44,424 nt of DNA from positions 1-44,424 of the IMG/VR virus record IMGVR_UViG_3300035670_000415. One strand, written 5' to 3'. The position numbers and the translations under genes are program-made. This document shows positions 44,160 through 44,424 of the stretch, piece after piece. The DNA comes from a virus. The notes beneath the pieces are model-generated. The model was not told the DNA's origin and made no database searches. It saw only the letters and a list, made by a program, of their open reading frames with translations. Every line of letters begins with the position of its first letter. Position 1 is the first letter of the stretch.

Positions 44160-44424
44160 GACTTGTCCGGTCAAGATTTAAGTGGTTGATTTATAAAGGG
44201 ATTTTGAGGTGCTCTGAAAGACTGAGTAGGATGGTCAAGAATTATTGGCGGCACGCTGCGCCTCGGAGAGATAGACGGGGTGCGGTGCTCCGAGGTGGTC
44301 TCGGAGAACTGCATGGGGACTGAGTTTGGGAGGTGCTCTGAGGCGGACGCTGTGTTCTAAGTCATTGAAAACAAACAGGATTCCGCTTATATGGGAGGAT
44401 GCGATACTGTAAGAAAAAGCGCAC
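44160..44424. other. Gene-free, more GC-rich segment with alternative hairpins
   Basis: No convincing gene is seen on either strand. CTCCGAG (44288-44294) can pair with CTCGGAG at 44300-44306 across a 5-nt loop, or CTCCGAGG (44288-44295) with CCTCGGAG at 44261-44268. GGTGCTCTGA recurs at 44211 and 44332, and CTTGAC/GTCAAG flank 44159-44176. This may be a structured leader, replication-related site or the start of a different region cut by the window. Confidence 0.5.

Noticed and set aside
44009-44174. N-terminal extension of the coiled-coil protein (MTGQVKNCCLF...)
   Set aside because: It runs through the promoter module, and its composition differs from the basic Ala-rich protein; the ATG at 44009 has AAAGGAAA.
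1-44424. CRISPR arrays, insertion sequences, integrase or classical tRNA genes
   Set aside because: I saw no spaced direct repeats, transposase or integrase motifs, or tRNA cloverleaf other than the tmRNA tRNA-like domain.

Overview
This window is most probably a contiguous piece of a T4-like (Tevenvirinae-type) myovirus genome. The sequence is AT-rich and densely packed, with 1-8 bp start/stop overlaps, and it carries recognisable homologues of T4 genes 4, 5, 19, 26, 27, 32, 33, 48, 53 and 59 plus a gp51-like segment. A CobS-like ATPase and many short conserved proteins of the kind seen in aquatic T4-like phages (cyanophages, pelagiphages, freshwater relatives) also occur. No photosynthesis genes are present. 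The gene for a two-piece (circularly permuted) tmRNA has a tag, ANDERFLMAA, close to the betaproteobacterial tag ANDERFALAA. This suggests, as inference only, a betaproteobacterial, perhaps freshwater, host.

Layout. (1) 1-7597, minus strand: tail fibre-like and baseplate genes, read 48 > 53 > 27 > 5 > PAAR tip > 680-aa propeller/Ig-like protein > small fibre proteins. (2) 7632-13519, plus strand, divergent: gp4 nuclease, a conserved virion protein, gp19 tail tube, gp26 with a probable -1 frameshift into a gp51-like extension, a GH19 tail lysin with a proline-rich linker, and a tape-measure-like protein. (3) 13520-19180, minus strand: a MazG-like pyrophosphohydrolase, an ahpC-ahpD antioxidant pair with its own promoter, and the cluster SleB endolysin > small membrane protein > gp33 > Mom/DruA-like protein > gp59 > HAD nucleotidase > gp32, plus a small conserved protein. 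(4) 19211-19550: the permuted tmRNA gene. (5) 19558-23859: five consecutive 2-oxoglutarate/Fe(II) oxygenase-like proteins with a PD-(D/E)XK nuclease, a cupin-like and a small protein. (6) 23870-27232: two paralogous glycine-rich fibre or adhesin proteins. (7) 27239-44009: more than 40 small, mostly unknown genes in operons, including CobS-like ATPase, a metallophosphoesterase, a SWIM zinc-finger protein, a GIY-YIG-like protein, a GP88-like protein and several single-pass membrane proteins. (8) 44010-44424: promoter, then a more GC-rich gene-free end with alternative hairpins.

How it works together. The small-gene region is divided into transcription units by sigma70-like promoters of a shared design: TTGCCA-like -35, 16-17 bp spacer, TATAAT-like -10. 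Six of these carry a palindrome GTTGY-N6-(A/G)CAAC (one degenerate) about 17 bp upstream of the -35 box. Structural genes appear to use T4-type late promoters (TATAAATA before gene 48, AATAAATA before a fibre gene), for which gp33 is the expected co-activator. gp32 and gp59 belong to the replisome. SleB, GH19 and the gp5/PAAR spike handle the cell wall. AhpC/AhpD, the tmRNA, the hydroxylases and the Mom/DruA-like protein are accessory genes probably acting on host physiology or on nucleic acids.
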